From positions 1-35,936 of the forward strand of contig NZ_PSTT01000074.1 in the NCBI RefSeq assembly GCF_002931235.1: 35,936 nucleotides of DNA. Reading direction: 5' to 3'. The DNA is from Subtercola sp. Z020 (GTDB lineage: Bacteria > Actinomycetota > Actinomycetes > Actinomycetales > Microbacteriaceae). Numbering within the stretch: position 1 is the stretch's first letter; every line of letters starts with the position of its first letter. Both the position numbers and the translations under genes were made by a program. The notes under the pieces were generated by a model, which was not told the origin of the DNA, ran no database searches, and worked only from the letters and a program-made list of their open reading frames with translations. This document shows positions 35,838-35,936 of this stretch, piece after piece.

Positions 35838-35936
35838 TTGTTTGAGAAGAAATTCATTGCGAACGCGATTGACCGCAGTTCGCAGTCCGAGCTGGACCGC
35901 CGACTTCTGCTGAAGGGCTTCGGACTCGCCGGGCTC
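35838..35936 (+). CDS. Start of a second ferritin-like Tat-signal protein (3' end outside window)
   Basis: The 33 visible codons encode the same N-terminus as the gene at 18940, including the RRLLLKG twin-arginine motif, and are identical in every base. The TTG start is supported by GAAGGA upstream, spaced as in the first copy. The gene runs out of the window, so it is not known whether the rest is a full duplicate, a diverged paralogue or a fragment. It lies downstream of the beta-helix gene with a 131-base gap. Confidence 0.85.
   Translation, partial: MFEKKFIANAIDRSSQSELDRRLLLKGFGLAGL
35838..35936 (+). repeat. 99-bp direct repeat, copy 2
   Basis: Identical to 18940-19038 over all 99 visible bases, and the match may continue past the window. 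Starts of the two copies are 16898 bases apart in direct orientation, with the polysaccharide genes between them. Confidence 0.97.

Noticed and set aside
35627-35857. Small minus-strand gene of 76 residues near the right edge
   Set aside because: It overlaps the end of the beta-helix gene and the start of the second ferritin-like copy, with no family features or ribosome-binding site.
18940-35936. Composite transposon or integrative element ending in the direct repeats
   Set aside because: The repeats are coding sequence of a ferritin-like gene. No transposase, integrase, terminal inverted repeat or tRNA attachment site is seen in the window.

Overview
The window looks like chromosomal DNA from a high-GC actinobacterium, most likely of the family Microbacteriaceae. 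The signs are strong GC bias at third codon positions, frequent GTG and TTG starts, an actinobacterial-type xylose isomerase beside a ROK-type XylR, and an nrdHIEF class Ib ribonucleotide reductase operon. I saw no rRNA, tRNA, CRISPR array, transposase or phage gene. No gene-free stretch exceeds 300 bases; the longest are 12733-12995, 29735-29951 and 18741-18939, and each is described below.

Left part (1-17636), mostly metabolic: a truncated secreted surface protein; a saccharopine dehydrogenase-family oxidoreductase; a xylose module (xylR divergent from xylA-xylB); a rhodanese-type sulfurtransferase and a glycerate kinase; nrdHIEF, whose 5' region carries two NrdR-like boxes and a cluster of DnaA-box-like sequences; an MFS transporter, a cyclase-family hydrolase and an APC amino-acid permease; and a divergent ROK sugar kinase.

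Middle (17657-20350): all three twin-arginine translocase components (tatC, tatA, then tatB on the other strand) surround one gene for a ferritin-like protein that has a Tat-type signal. This looks like a translocase beside its own cargo.

Right part (20337-35706): an eight-gene, tightly coupled Wzx/Wzy-type exopolysaccharide operon on the minus strand runs from a tyrosine autokinase at 29734 to a putative polymerase at 20337. Beyond it lie an OafA-like acyltransferase with an SGNH domain, an SGNH-hydrolase lipoprotein, a second membrane acyltransferase and an exported beta-helix protein. These probably decorate or trim the polymer.

The most striking feature is at the right edge. The last 99 bases repeat without a mismatch the first 99 bases (33 codons) of the ferritin-like Tat-cargo gene at 18940, in the same orientation and starting exactly at the TTG start codon. 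The polysaccharide island therefore lies between two direct copies about 16.9 kb apart, and the second copy runs out of the window.
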